A stretch of DNA of 64,000 bases from Siphonodentalium dalli (GCA_032622095.1 CP136068.1:60786025-60850024), one strand, 5' to 3'; shown: positions 33,431 to 45,864, counted from the stretch's first letter. The notes: generated by a model from the letters alone, not told the origin. Numbers and translations are program-made.

Positions 33431-35705
33431 GAAAATGTAAAAATCAATATTACGACCATGCACTAAAAGAAAACCAATCTAACATGAGACGAACATGGTC
33501 AATATTGAAAGACGCATTAAAGATGTCTCATGACACACTTAAAATTCCAACTGAATTCCTAGAAAATGGAACCACGAAAATAACCGACCCAATATCGATA
33601 GCATGTACTTTTAACAACTACTTTTCAGACATAGGTCGAAAAATTAATAACTCAATTTCACCTCGACCAGGTTTGGACTTTACAACTTATTTATCGAATA
33701 ACAACAAATCAAATTTCTTCATGTTTCCTACAAATTCAGATGAAGTGCTCAAGTTGAGTTCAAATTTATCCAGCAAGTCATCTACGGACTTCAATAATGT
33801 TTCTGTAAAGTTAATGAAACGAACAATTAATGAAACCGTCGACCCGCTAACCCATATTTTCAATCTTTCCTTCACACAAGGTGTTGTACCAGAGCAAATG
33901 AAAATTTCAAAAATCGTTCCAATCTATAAAAACGGTGATCTCGATCGAATTGAGAACTACAGACCCATCAGTATTTTACCAGCATTCTCCAAAATGCTGG
34001 AAAAACTAATGTATCAGCGGCTATCATCTTTTTTGACCAAGCATCATATACTACACGAAAACCAAGTAAAATCCACTCTACTGTCCACCCCCTGATCCAC
34101 CTTCTAGAAGAAGTTGCGAATAGCAACGACAAAAAAACCCGTGACTCAACATTGGCTGTCTTCATAGACCTATCAAAGGCATTTGACACAATTAATCATT
34201 ATATTTTACTCCACAAATTAAAGCACAATGTAATACGCGGCTTAGCATACGAATGGTTTAAAAGCTACCTATCGGAACGAAAACAGTATGTTAATCTTAA
34301 TGGAGTTAACTCTGGAATGTTGGCAATGAAATATTGTGTACCACAAGGATCCATTCTTGGACCCTTGTTATTTTTAGTTTATGTTAATGACATGCCGAAA
34401 TGTACGTCCATTAAACTCCTCTCATTCGCCGATGACACTACTATGTGTACATCAGGAAATAACTGTGGCAAGATGCAGAATACAATTAACGGAGAACTAG
34501 AAAAACTTTTTAGATGGTGTTGCAGCAACAACCTATCAATTAATGAGTCTATGAGTAAATACATGCTCATACACCCCCAAAACAATGACTCAAAATGGAA
34601 CGATATAAGGATACAACTGAATCGTAAAGAACTTACCCGTGTTGGAAACTAATACAAAGAAAAATCTCTTAAATTTCTCGGAGTGATCATAGACGAGAAC
34701 CTCACATTCAAGTATCATATATCCATGATGACAAAGAATATTCCTCATGCCACATATTGCTTAAACATGGCAAAACGATTTCTCCCCAAAAACGCACTCA
34801 AAACCCTTTATTTCGCTCTCATTCACAGTCATCTCATGTACGGCTTAATAATATGGGGCCATGCAACTATAACAGGATCATTATTTAAGTTTCAAAAGAA
34901 AGCTATACGCATTATATGCAAGACGAAATATCGTAGCCATACTGAACCACTTTTTAAGAAGGAAAAGATCCTCAAACTGCACGATCTATATCATCTCTAA
35001 ATCGCATCATTTATGTACAATTGGAAAAATAAAACTCTCCCATCATCATTCGAAAAAAACATTCAAATATACACCCATATCTACAACTAGACAAGCCGGA
35101 AGTTTGATGATGACAAAACCGAGAACAAATTTCTCACTAATACTTCCAAAACACACTTTCCCCAATGTATGGAACTGTTTGAACGCTTCGCTCAAAAATT
35201 CTCCAAATAAAACACAATTCAAAAAGTCTATCACCAATAATCTATTATCACAATATAGTAATGATACTATATGTAAAATTCGAGAATGTAAATCGTGCAC
35301 AGTAACAACTTGAAATCACTGACCTTGTTATTGACATGGCCCAACAAGTATGAATCACCCAGGTACCCTACCTTTTTGGGGCGATTTAATAATAAGAATA
35401 TTTTCAGGCCCGCGTACATAATTAGCTTAGCCCCAACATTAAACATTAAACACATATTCGAATGTCAGACTGCCCTACAGGATAAGTAGATTTACCACTG
35501 ACAAACCCTTCTACGCTCATCCTTGTTGTAAATACTCATTATTCAGCAATGAACGCCATCTCAATCATACATGTAATGTTATATTACAGGGGTGGCAGGA
35601 AGACGGCCTGTACTGGCCATGTCACCCCTGCACATGTAAATATGTATACATATAATTATATAACACTGTATTGTATAAATGTGCAAATAAACATTCAAAC
35701 ATTCA
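33431..35705 (+). mobile_element. LINE (CR1/jockey group), 5'-truncated, inserted in the copia-like Pol
   Basis: A 7-bp duplication AACAATT flanks it (33424-33430, 35706-35712), and its removal restores the integrase frame across the site (ANDFNQIVAMDLHEI). It has no endonuclease. The 3' end has the stem-loop at 35588-35629, AATAAA and ACATTCAA tail repeats, as in CR1-group elements. Confidence 0.85.
33433..35313 (+). pseudogene. LINE reverse transcriptase, disrupted ORF2
   Basis: It reads in from the truncated end (NQYYDHALKENQSNMRRTW), then NYRPISILPAFSKMLEKL, AVFIDLSKAFDTINH, VPQGSILGPLLFLVYVNDMP and the catalytic FADDTTM (near 34424). After that come the thumb-like and C-terminal segments ending near 35313. 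Defects are a frameshift around 34060-34090 that removes the usual GFR motif, in-frame stops at 34650 and 34998, and a further phase change near 35100. It is dead. The fingers-palm order and FADD are clear, so the reverse transcriptase call is firm. The clade assignment is tentative. Confidence 0.85.
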
Positions 35706-35712
35706 AACAATT

Positions 35713-36115
35713 TGATTGAAGTCATTAGCCATTGTGAAACCTACTGCAGGTTTTGCATGTGGACGTTTGAACATATTTTACATTTAGAACAGACGTACAT
35801 CATCAAGAATACCTTTCACATCATTTTCAACATTTCCTGCACTCTTGAGAAGAGTCATTAGCTTATTGGAATTAGCATGTCCAAACTGCTTATGCAGTTT
35901 AGTGAGAACAGTTCTTTTCTCTTGTTTTATCATCTTACAGTCAATAAGCAGAACTTCTTCCTCGCTACTTATAGGATTTCTGTTCTTTGAGCCATCATTT
36001 ATGCTGATCTTAACACAGTAATGTCCACTAGATGTCTGATGTACATCAGTGTCCTGACCAAACATGGAAACTTTGTCCGCATTTAGATCTATAACTGTTT
36101 GTGCCTTTTTATATA
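35713..36115 (-). pseudogene. Copia-like Pol: integrase zinc-binding region
   Basis: The frame reads RIYKKAQTVIDLNADKVSMF, SSGHYCVKI, then LTKLHKQFGHANSNKL (the H-x3-H half of the integrase zinc site), and after a frame change CSKCKIC and KRPHAKPAVGFTMANDFNQI, which supply the paired cysteines and the run-in to the catalytic core. It is separated from the core by the LINE at 33431 and from the protease by the LINE at 36123. Confidence 0.65.
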
Positions 36116-36599
36116 TTCTTTAATTATCCTCCGAGATCGAAGATTAACAAAAATATTACATACATGTATAACATATTTACAAAGGATATCTGAAAGAGAG
36201 AACACATATTAGTTTATGAAATAAGCAACGTCAGAGACGACAGTGGTATTTATATATATGTGTATAGTCTCAATTGTATGATTGGTCGTATAAACTCAGA
36301 ACGATGTAATCAAATATCAAAGGTTTGTTAAGTTCCGGTGACCTTGTATTAATTTACAGAGCGGTATTAACCGGTATCTCGATGGTAGAATTTCCAAATA
36401 TTTGCTGCTAACGTGAGAAGAACAAGACTAATTCATCGGTATGGAGCACACCAGGAACTTCTAATGACGGGTGGCCGAGATAGCAACCCAATAGTTGATA
36501 AGGATCTAGGTTATCAAGAAATAGGAATATTTCGGTGCCGAATTGGTCAATAACATCAAACTATATGATATTCCTTACATCAGCAAGAGCTACACAGTC

Positions 36600-39590
36600 A
36601 CAAAATACATGTTGTACAAGACATTCATATACCAGTCCACATTTGTGTCATTTACCTTTGTCTGGTGTGAGCCATCAGATGGGCAATAAGCAGGAAGATA
36701 TATTTCTCTGATGGATGAGATTTACACGCATGCCACAGTGGAGACATATCTAAAGAGTTGTGGAAATGAGAAAATATTGCCAATTCTTAATCTGATAACA
36801 TGGTTGATTTCCATATGGCATTTTCATAAGCAAGAATTTTATCGCGAACCAGAGTTTTCCATACATATTTAGAAGGGAAGATACCATTGGTAAAGTATAT
36901 TATAAGGACATCAAGTACATCATATTTAATAAGAATGTCATATATTTCTAAAAAGATAGATTTGGAGCAGTGTTGACCTAGAATTAATTGAAAAAGTATG
37001 AGAAGAAATATATGTTTAACAGTTTTGTCATGGGCCAATCTACAGAGGGATTTGAATAGGGTAAGTTTCCTTTTATCAATAGCCGACTCCAGAGGGCCTA
37101 CTCCCAACATTCCTTGGGGTATAAACCGGCATTTATAAGGTAGTAGTATGTACTCCTTATTTATTACAAATATGGATAGTCAAATGCACTGTAGAATCGA
37201 CTTCCTTTAGAGTGGAAGAGGTGCTACCAAACCACCAATTTCGGTTGCTTCTAATCTGTGATTAAAAACCATAATAACCGTTTTCGTAGGGTTATAGTTA
37301 TATCTCCACTTTCTGCTATAAGTTATACACATTTCATACAAATGAGTTAAGCCAGATTTACTAAGGGAAAGTAAAATCATATCGTCTGCGTGAGTTATGG
37401 CTGAACAGTTTATATCATGAATCTGAAGTCTGAAAGGTAGGTTTGCTAACGTTTGAAGAAATTCATCTATCTATATCTTATATAGGAGAGGTGACAGGAT
37501 ACTCCCCTGCCTGGTCCCTTGGTACGCTGTAAACCATCTTGATGTCGAGTTATTAAAACGGACATAACATTGTAAGTTAGTAAGAATGGCCATATTTTTC
37601 CAGCGAAATCTCGTTCTAAGAACTTATATAGTAGGCCATTTATCCAGACACAATCAAAGGCTTTTTGTGTATCCAACATACATTCGAAGAGTTTGCTGCC
37701 ACGCTCTCCGGTATACGATATACACTCTTGCACTAGGTAAGAAGTCATTGTACAGCTAATTTCCTTTTGGAAACCATGTTGTAAGGCATTAACATGAACC
37801 AGTGAAGGTGTATTATTCTGGATACGGATAAGTATGACTTTTTCAAATAATTTGTAGATTGCAGGAAGAATAGTTATGGGGCGGTAGCTGTCGAAACTAT
37901 CCCTTGGCTTTGAACCACCTTTATAAAGAATCACCATGAAGCCTTTTTTAGAATTATTCGGTACGTGTGTCAGAGTGAACATTTTTGAGAACATATACGC
38001 CAAACAAGACAAAAGTTGGTCACCACCAAACATAAGATGCTCATTAACAACGGAGTCATAACCTGCCGCTTTGCCACGGTTCAGCGTTGGTACCAGATTC
38101 AACAGCTCGCGCACCATAACTGGATAAGTTAACAATTTGTCCACATTACTACATGTAGTGAACTTATCGCGAAATGTATCATCTACGAAAGTATTTACAT
38201 GGTCATAATGATTTGAGTCTAACTCTGGTGAATATAGTGGTGAGTAAATTTTTTCGAAATAGGATGCACAGGCTTCAGCAATGTCCACTTGACCTCTGTA
38301 TATTAAGTTCCCTTTCGTAAAGAAAAGACGAGGGGTTTATAAGTTGGTTGTTATTCCGGCATTTCATATTGAATAGCTTGTAAAACATTTGTTGATCGAG
38401 TTCCGCATGCTTATCGATTTCGGCGTGGACTTCACTAAGGTATGATTCGGACAATTTGCGAAATTCGCGCCTAGAGTTACATTTGGCAGTTTTATACTCT
38501 GCATATGATGAGTGGCCTTTGCGCGGACGGCCTTGTTTATCCATGTCGAGCGCAAGTTCTCCAGGATTTTATGGAGAGAGTTCAAATTATCACTCCAAAA
38601 CGGTTTTAAGTGATGTGAATACACTGATAGAGGTACTATTAATCGTGCGGTAATTTGCAATGCTTCAACTATATTTGCATAATATGCGTCAAGAGAAAGA
38701 GAATCTGAAATGTCGGATTTTGGCAGATATGATGCTAATGTTGTTTGGTACAATTGTCTCAAGTTCTCATCGGATTCTACTTTTTTCCATTTATATTTTA
38801 TGCTTTTGTTTGGTTGAGACTGCGACTGATCTGCCATATGTTCATGGAAATTTAATGTCAATTCAATTGGTCGATGATTTGAGACATTTATTGAACAATC
38901 ATCATATATACGGGAGGAGTATAGAAGGGCCCTATTCTCGTCGAGCAATAAAAAATGGTCTATGTTGGTGCCAGGGGACATTGCATCGTCTGTAGAATGA
39001 ACGAAAGTCTTCAGATGGCATGTGCTGTGCTGGTCTTCAATCACAGAAAACATTTTCATTTCAGATACGATATTCGAGAACTCCTTGCATCAGATTTATT
39101 TAGGTTCCCGTTAAAATCTCCCATGAGGATTACCGAACCAAGAGTCCGAAAACCATCGACAATGTCGACGAGGGTTTGCAGTGATTCGCTGTAAGCCTCG
39201 ATTGGTAAGTTCGAGGAGGGAAGATACACATGAATGATAAAACGTTACGACTGATTTGTAATTGAATACCAACACAGCAGTCATCGGTGATGTCTACAAC
39301 AGATACACGATTATTTAATCGAGTGTGCCTCATGATTGAGACACCTCCCTTTGGACGACCTTTATCAGAGGATGCACACTCACTAGTGTCGGTGTCGCAG
39401 ACAGTATGGTGTTTGTAATATGGCGACAATAAATCCATGAAATTAACATGTGACTCTGTGAGCCAATGCTCACTTAAATACCCATCACGTCGACAGTTTG
39501 TTTATCAAGAATATTTTGGAGATAACCAGCAGAAGATGTTACTCCAGTAATATTCCATGACAGTTGGTTCAGAAAGTCAGAACGATTCAT
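36600..39590 (-). pseudogene. LINE ORF2 (endonuclease and reverse transcriptase), disrupted
   Basis: It begins MNRSDFLNQLSWNITG at 39590 and runs through an endonuclease (DKGRPKGGVSIM at 39.35 kb, VSNHRPIELTL at 38.88 kb as the terminal H motif). The reverse transcriptase follows (DSYRPITILPAIYKLFEKV, DTQKAFDCVWINGLLYKF, then THADDMILL near 37385 in place of YADD). The C-terminal region is at 37110-36787 (MLGVGPLESAIDKRKL), and a Cys/His knuckle HKCGLVYE...CDC lies near 36640, where the first Cys codon is a stop. At least four frame changes occur. HADD is common in some LINE clades, so it need not be damage. Confidence 0.8.
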
Positions 39591-39634
39591 AGTACCGGGT
39601 AGTTGATGTGTAGTTCATAAATGGGTTATCTACT

Positions 39635-40309
39635 TTAACTATCCGCACGGTGTCCAACATCTGATCCAATATGTTCGCAATCCATATTTTGTGGCCAAAA
39701 ATCAGGTCGGTCAACATAATGGCCATGACTTTCCAAGACATTAATAGTTGCATAAGATGGCATATCATACTGATCTGTGTGCAATCTGATGACAGAGAAC
39801 ACGATTCCATTCTTGTGTAAATGATACTCAATGTCATTTGCACATACGGTTTCGTCAAAATTACCAATGCGGAAACGTGTTGTTTTGATTTTCACATTGG
39901 AGCTGTATTTAGACTTCCAGCGCCGCCGGTTGTTGCTGTGTTGCACGTTCCTATTGTCAGGGCTGCGGTTATCACGATTTTGATATTGTCCAGGATGACC
40001 ACTGCGGTATCTACTATCTCCAGAATTAACATAACTGGATGCGGGCGGTTTGTCATAGTAATCACAAGGCGGCATGTCGCGATTTTGAAATTGTCCAGGA
40101 GAATGACCACCGCGGTATCTACTATATGTAGAATGATCATGCTCGGGTGCGGTGTCATAATGATCAAGTGGCGGTATGTCATGCGCACTACCTTTACCAT
40201 CGGTGCTGCTATCTCCTTTCGACGAAACAGAATAAGCACTTTTGTGGTCATCTTCAGTTTCGGGGGGATAGTGAGCGTAATTTGTAAGTTCAGCACCAAA
40301 ATTTTCCAT
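39635..40309 (-). CDS. LINE ORF1-like protein, 224 residues
   Basis: An open ATG frame lies just upstream of ORF2, 45 bp apart and in the same direction. The N-terminal two-thirds is low-complexity and polar, with two near-repeats (SRYRGGHSPGQFQNRD and SRYRSGHPGQYQNRD) and many D/S/Y residues. The C-terminal part (TTRFRIGNFDETV... to ...FWPQNMDC) has RRM-like alternation and a conserved tryptophan, as in ORF1 proteins that bind LINE RNA. The frame is intact although ORF2 is dead. Opposite-strand and shifted frames over it are shadows caused by its biased composition. Confidence 0.6.
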   Translation of the reverse strand: MENFGAELTNYAHYPPETEDDHKSAYSVSSKGDSSTDGKGSAHDIPPLDHYDTAPEHDHSTYSRYRGGHSPGQFQNRDMPPCDYYDKPPASSYVNSGDSRYRSGHPGQYQNRDNRSPDNRNVQHSNNRRRWKSKYSSNVKIKTTRFRIGNFDETVCANDIEYHLHKNGIVFSVIRLHTDQYDMPSYATINVLESHGHYVDRPDFWPQNMDCEHIGSDVGHRADS

Positions 40310-40419
40310 GTGGGTTTTTAGTTCCGAGACAAAAGGATTTTTGTGAACTTAGTACTGTGGTATGGTTGTCTTCTTTAAAAGGTAAGAGGTTGGAGATTTG
40401 TCAGTGGTGTGCAATTAGA

Positions 40420-40590
40420 AATTTTAAGTTGAAGAGCCCTGCTCATCTGAGAACCTCCAGCTATGTCCATGTTTAGAACTACTTGTCTTAAGTGATAATG
40501 TCACGTTCTGACTCTTGTAGTCTTCAGAGTCCCGGTCTTCTTAGTCTTTACAGTCTGGTGAGCGACCCACAGTCATTGACTGTCTTGTTC
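40420..40590. repeat. Dispersed repeat, partner of 4187-4420
   Basis: See the 4187-4420 copy. Here it joins directly to the protease frame, which runs out (RSTEQDSQ) exactly where the similarity starts. Confidence 0.5.
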
Positions 40591-40795
40591 AGTAGAACGA
40601 ACACTGTTGTTTTTGCCTAACTTGAATGGAGTATTACTTTCATGTCGTTCAGTTTTAGAAATGGTTTCTTCATCCATACTATCAAGCAAAGTCTGTAACC
40701 ACTTAGCCCCACATACAGTATTAGTACAAGCTGTATCGATTACAGATGAGTTGTGGGCTTCAACAACAAGAACTTCTTGGGGTGTCACTCTTCAT
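40573..40795 (-). pseudogene. Copia-like Pol: aspartic protease fragment
   Basis: The frame contains SVIDTACTNTVCGAKWL, an aspartic-protease-like active site (hydrophobic-DTA/S) followed by TVCG, as in invertebrate LTR-element polyproteins where the protease precedes the integrase. A short extension follows (PFKLGKNN). It has no own start codon (a GTG heads the open frame) and is cut at both ends. It lies upstream of the integrase pieces in the expected order and strand. Confidence 0.5.
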
Positions 40796-40829
40796 GAATC
40801 CACTAATTGAAGGTACACGAACAATATTT

Positions 40830-41370
40830 GGTTGCTAACACATTTCCCATTGACGGCGAAATGGGTCAAATGGCCACGCCCCTTTTTGCGCGAAGTACTA
40901 CCAACCGTCGTGACTATATCTCCAGAACCGTTGGACATATGGGGTCGTGTGACCACTCAAAATGTGCGGAATGGCCACATTATGGGGGGGTTAGTAATAC
41001 ATTTTCATATCCAAAAGTCAATGGTTTTTAAGATAATTGCCAAAAACTAAAAAAACAAACATTTTTGAGAGCCTGAACCTCAATTTTGGGGTTCAGCACT
41101 TTTATCTCAAAGCTGAGCCCCCAATTAGAATTTTATTTATCTATATCCATCGGTGCCACATATAGGTATAATTTCTGTACCATTATCGGATGGGATTGAC
41201 CTTCAAGGAGCTCTTGACCCTGAAAATCCACATTATGGGGGGGGGGGGGGGGGGGGGGTCAGTAATACATTTTCATATCCAAAAGTCAATGTTTTTAAAG
41301 ATAATTGCCAAAAACCGATTTCAGCCTGTAATGCACCACAAGTATACAATACCACAAGGACACTTTTTAG
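40830..41370. repeat. Direct ~80-bp repeat, long G-runs, and a dispersed repeat
   Basis: A block from ACATTATGGGGGGG through 'ATATCCAAAAGTCAATG' to GATAATTGCCAAAAAC occurs at about 40977-41047 and again at 41231-41317, the latter with a G-run of over 20. Between them, 41085-41235 is the inverse of 55008-55155. The ORFs are composition artefacts. Confidence 0.65.
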
Positions 41371-41935
41371 CTCACCTGAGACGAAGTCTCCGGTGGAGCT
41401 ATAGTCATCACTCCTCGTCCGTCGTCCGTCCGTCCATCCATCCGTCCGTCTGTCCGTCCGTCCGTCCGTCAACAATCATCTTCTTCTCCAGTATCATAAG
41501 GCCTAATGAGTTCATATTTGGTGTGGATGTTCCCTGCTTGACTCAGACTCAGATTTGTTAAAATAAGGTCACTGAGTCAAATAGTTGCGAAGCTAGGGCC
41601 ATAACTCTTTCCAGCCATAGTAATTCTTAAAACAACTTCTTTTCAAGAACAATCAGGCCTATTTAGCTTATATTTGGTATGGAAGGTCCTTGAGCGACTG
41701 GGGGTCAGATTTGTTCAAATGGGGTCACTGGGTCAAATAGGGGCAGAATCAGGGACATAACTATTCTCCCTAGTAATTATTAGAATGACTTCTTCTCCAG
41801 AATCATCAGGCCGATTTAGCTAATATTTTGTATGGTGGGTCCTTGTGTGACTGGGGTTCAGATTTGTTCAAATGGGGTCAGTGTGTCAAATAGGGGCCGT
41901 GTCAGGAACATAACTTTAAAAAAAAAAAAAATTAA
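41370..41935. repeat. Family-D element: hairpin, GTCC tract, ~150-bp monomers
   Basis: The head is TAGCTCACC...GGTGGAGCTA (a hairpin at 41370-41402) followed by (GTCC)n at 41421-41470. About three monomers with 'CAGATTTGTT.AAAT..GGTCA' and 'AGGGGC.G..TCAGG..CATAACT' follow. An A-rich run ends it near 41935. It is the same monomer family as 1000-1700 and 42900-43600. Confidence 0.7.
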
Positions 41936-42360
41936 TTTAAAAAAAAAATATTGTTAAATTTAAATCCTTGCTCAATTCAAAAAACAAATCACAATTCAAA
42001 ATGAACCAATACAAAAATATTTTTTTCATTTTAACCCCTGATTTTTTGTATTTTTTTTAGACACAAAACACCCCATTCCACCCCTTTCCCTCCTCACCCT
42101 CTACACCCCTGTCCCCACTACCACCCCCCCCCCCCCCCCAATCTGCGCCGCCCTGCACCCACTGCAGTCAAGAAAAAATTAATTAGAAAAACTGACACCT
42201 TGTAACATCCATAAAGTATTGTATTAGCCCCAGACAGAAAGAGTTAATAACAGTCATCAATTCAGATGTTATCTAGCTGGCTGACAGCTAGGTGTAAACA
42301 GTCATACTCTGTGTGTATCATTAACATATCATATCAAAACAAAATGCTGTATGTCTGACA
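41936..42360. other. A-rich then C-rich low-complexity DNA, no gene
   Basis: A/T homopolymers are followed by a C-rich stretch with a run of about 14 C near 42124-42140. Nothing else is recognised. Confidence 0.5.
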
Positions 42361-43610
42361 TTTGCAGAATGAGGTCCCCAGAGGGTGAATTTAGTGATGC
42401 TACTCTGCACAGTAGGCTAGCATCACCAAATACACTCTCCAGGGACCTCATTCTGCTTAGGCCTCATCTTCAGGGAAGTATACAGGTCTTAAATTGACAT
42501 TTCTACTTACTTTTTCCCTTCTGTTCAGTTTCTATATTCCCTAATATGCTGTCAGAAGATAAAATGATAATTGAAGTGCCCAATGGGTGCACATCACCAA
42601 TTAACTGGACAACTTCAATCTGTTCCTATGTCTCCCATGGCATAATGAGGTCCACAGAGGGTGAATTTGGTGATGCTAGCCCACCTTACAGGATTGCAGC
42701 ACTAAATTCACCCTTTAGTGACCTCATTCTGCAAAAGTCAGACACTATATTCAGGCTTGGCTGTTCCACTATTATATTCTTAACCACCACCTATCCAGTT
42801 GTACTCATTATACCCTGATTTGCAAAGAAAACTTGGGGGGGGGGGTATATTGAATTGAATTTGTCTGTCAGTATGTCCTCCCGTCCATCCCTCTTTTGGG
42901 ATGTTTCCATCCGTCCATTAATTTTGTTCTTCTCCACATACATATTAAAGACCGAAATGGTTTATATATTTTGACTCACATTCAGATTTGTTCAAATGAG
43001 TTCATCAGGTCATATAGGTGAGAAGCCAGGGCCATAACTCTTTCCCTCCATAGTAATTCTTCAGAAACCATCAGGCCTATTTAGCTTTTGGTATGGAGGG
43101 TCCTTTGGTGAGTGGGGTTCAGATTTGTACACGTGAGGTCATTTTTAGGAAACTTTTGAGGAAAATCAGTTTTCTTCAAATCTTAAAATCTACCGTTTGA
43201 AATTTCTAGATGAATAGATCTCATAGATGGGGATTCACATTTGTTCAAATAAGGGCAGAGATAAGAGATTTAACTCTCAACCACCCACCCTACTGGTATA
43301 ATAATATATAGATTCCTATTGATTTCTAAGCTACCTGGGTGGAGGCAATGAGGCTGTAGATTTGATTTTTCAACCAGTAACAGTCCACATTTTCCTACTT
43401 CGGGTTAAACTGTTCGACCGAAATCGCCACAAATGTTAACAGGTCTATTTTGCTGATATTTAGTATGAAGGGTTCTTTGGTGTCTGGTATTGAAATTTAT
43501 TCAGATGTGGTCACCAGGTTAAATAGGGTGGGACCAGGGACATAACTGTATGTCTCTATAGTCATTCTTAAATTGTCTTCTCAAGAGAGGTTTAGCTGGA
43601 AATTGCTGCT
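42357..43610. repeat. Second copy of the 611-1710 dispersed repeat, with a third hairpin
   Basis: Hairpins at 42364-42456 and 42641-42732 are close relatives of 618-710. The interval 42457-42640 matches 711-890. After a G-run near 42836 and a short GTCC-like tract, the monomers at 42950-43600 match 1380-1560, with long near-identical stretches (for example GAAGGGTTCTTTGGTGTCTG). It is non-coding. Confidence 0.7.
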
Positions 43611-44034
43611 GAGGATGTGTTGACCCCGACACACAACATGAGCTCTTCCCGACTGAACATGCCTTGGAAACTGGTGTGCTTTACCACAAATCAGGTAACA
43701 ATTGTGCTCTAATCAACAGAAATGTACAGATTGAACAAAACAGGTTTTCAAAATTTAATTGTTATCAACATTTAACAGCCGATCTGATTTAAGTGACCAA
43801 GCTATGAAAAATGCTAAACACTTTTACTAAATGGAATGACCAGCTGTTTGCTTCATGCAGCAGCCACATGTTGCGATCTTAAAATGGGTATTGCGTCTGG
43901 GCATAGTAAAAACATGTTGTAATCAGATGAGAGATGACCATATATACCAGTATATATTTCAGAAGTAATCAATTCTTCCAAAAGGACACCTCATCTCACA
44001 AAAAGTTTTAGGAAATGATGGAATCATCACTATT

Positions 44035-44150
44035 CAATCAATAGTAGAATGAGCCTTTGTCGGTCCCACATTAATTTTGATTGGCCATGATAGTTTCAGG
44101 TTGGAGAAGTTGAGGGTCTATAATTTCACTAACATAATTCTTCATAATAG
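44035..44150. repeat. Degenerate inverted repeat, partner at 46985-47110
   Basis: GTCCCACATTAATTTTGATT at 44061 faces AATCAAAATTGATGTGGGAC near 47053, and similarity extends inward past a 'GGTCTATAATTTCACTAAC' block. The two lie 3 kb apart, so they could be terminal repeats of a decayed element. No target duplication was found. Confidence 0.45.
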
Positions 44151-44800
44151 CTAATAGCCCTCATAACTTACCATTTTAAAGATATTTTCATTTTCAATAC
44201 CATCCCAGGTTAAGTGGTCCTGCTAATTTTATATTTTGCTGATGGATACTGCTGGATTGCTATGATCGATGTTTGTAGGTCAAGGCGATTCTGTTAAGAA
44301 ATAGTACCATCATTTTACCTAAAGTTGGTTCTTTTTGCATTGTTTGGCTAATCCGAGCAATTTGTGCAAAAGTCAGTGTCTGTATGAAACATTCAAGAAC
44401 ATATATACTTCAAAATATTTAATGTGTACGCTGATGTTTGGTAAACAACAGGAATAGTCATCTCAATTATGGCCAGTTTGTAAAAACCAGCACCCATTAT
44501 TAAAATATTTCACAATATACATGTTTTTTAATGTACACTACACATAGTGGCTTATCCTTGATTTGTTCAGATCGCTTTGCTCTACCTGACTATCATACCA
44601 AATTTATTAGCATCACCACTAAACTTGGGATGAATACTGCCAAATGAATATATTGTGATATATAGGGTAATGGAAAAATAATGGTTGAGTCTTTTCTAAA
44701 TATAATTCTAGTAAAACCTACACAATACTGTCTTGGTCTGATAAGACTCAGAGTCATGTTTATTTAGGAGTATAGACATGAAGTCCACCAGTCTCATGAA

Positions 44801-44861
44801 AATTAAATGGGCTCTGCACTACCGGTAGTAATACTACTGGTAGTGCAGAGCCCATTTAATT
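44801..44861. repeat. Near-perfect 30-bp-arm hairpin
   Basis: AATTAAATGGGCTCTGCACT leads into ACCGGTAGTA and is mirrored almost exactly, with one mismatch and a one-base loop. Possible cruciform. Confidence 0.8.
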
Positions 44862-45864
44862 TAAACATCTGGGCTCCTGGGACCCATTAATATTGACAAA
44901 TGCAACACAAATGAAAAATACATAGTAACTTTCCTCAAACATAGATTATAACCTGACAATCATTGTGTTAGAATCAGTGTACATATACATGTATATGTAG
45001 GCATGACCATAGCATGTTTTTGAAATACTGCAGAGTGCAGACCCTAAATTTCACTAGAATATACATGTAGTTACTGCATGTACATCACACACATAAGGCG
45101 ACTGACACACATACACGTACCTGCAGGGTTCACAATATTTGACATGTAAAGTATATATATATATCTCCTGTGCCTATAACATCAAACCGAACGGTTTACA
45201 GTACTTTTACTGACATTTTTGGAGTGGCACACATACATACATAAAAAATAAAAGTCAATTTAAAGGGACGAAATGAAAAATAAATTTGTGCAACTATAAT
45301 TGAGATCTATATTGCATTACAACATCCACAAATCTACAAAATCTACAACATCCACAAATCTACAAAATCTACAAAAACATCTCAGGGATTTTTCTGCCTA
45401 TTTTGGGAATGGGTCCGTGTCCGTTCGAATTGGGAAAAATGTGTCTTTACAGACCAAAATTGGGAATTTTCCATGTTTTAGAAAAATTCAATTAATCACT
45501 GTTACACACAAGTAAATAGTACTAATACCGTAATTTTCGGTGTATAACGCTACTTAAACACAGGTAACTCAAAGATGGAGTAAAATCCCAGCCCATTGGG
45601 GTCCATTTCTCAGCCTCAGGTAAGTTGAAAATTCACAGATAACAACGGAAGGATTCAAGCCTTCCACCACACTTCGACGGAAAAACGGTAATAATAGTGC
45701 GGGGGGGTGGGGGGGGGGGGGGGGGATTCCAGCAAATGTTTATAAAATTAACAGTGAGGACAGCTGGTGAGGACGTGAAATTTTTATATTTTATACATAA
45801 CTCGGCAAGCTTTTTCTTCTCCGCAAGATTATATTTTTGTTTAAATGGAGCTCCACGCTGCCAC

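Larger units (their letters stand above)
36123..40370 (-). mobile_element. APE-type LINE with two decayed ORFs
   Basis: This non-LTR element on the minus strand carries ORF1 and ORF2. A candidate 7-bp duplication TTCTTTA lies at 36116-36122 and 40371-40377. It separates two parts of the copia-like Pol, so it inserted after that element. There is no A-tail at the 3' end. Frameshifts and stops throughout ORF2 show it is older than the Tx1-type LINEs here. Confidence 0.7.

Noticed and set aside
39821-40321. 166-codon plus-strand frame
   Set aside because: Antisense to the biased ORF1 of the LINE. Hydrophobic composition is an artefact.
41233-41475. Ser/Pro/Val- or Thr/Asp/Gly-rich frames over GTCC repeats
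   Set aside because: Products of the (GTCC)n microsatellite. The same artefact occurs near 25500-25700 and 58385-58543.
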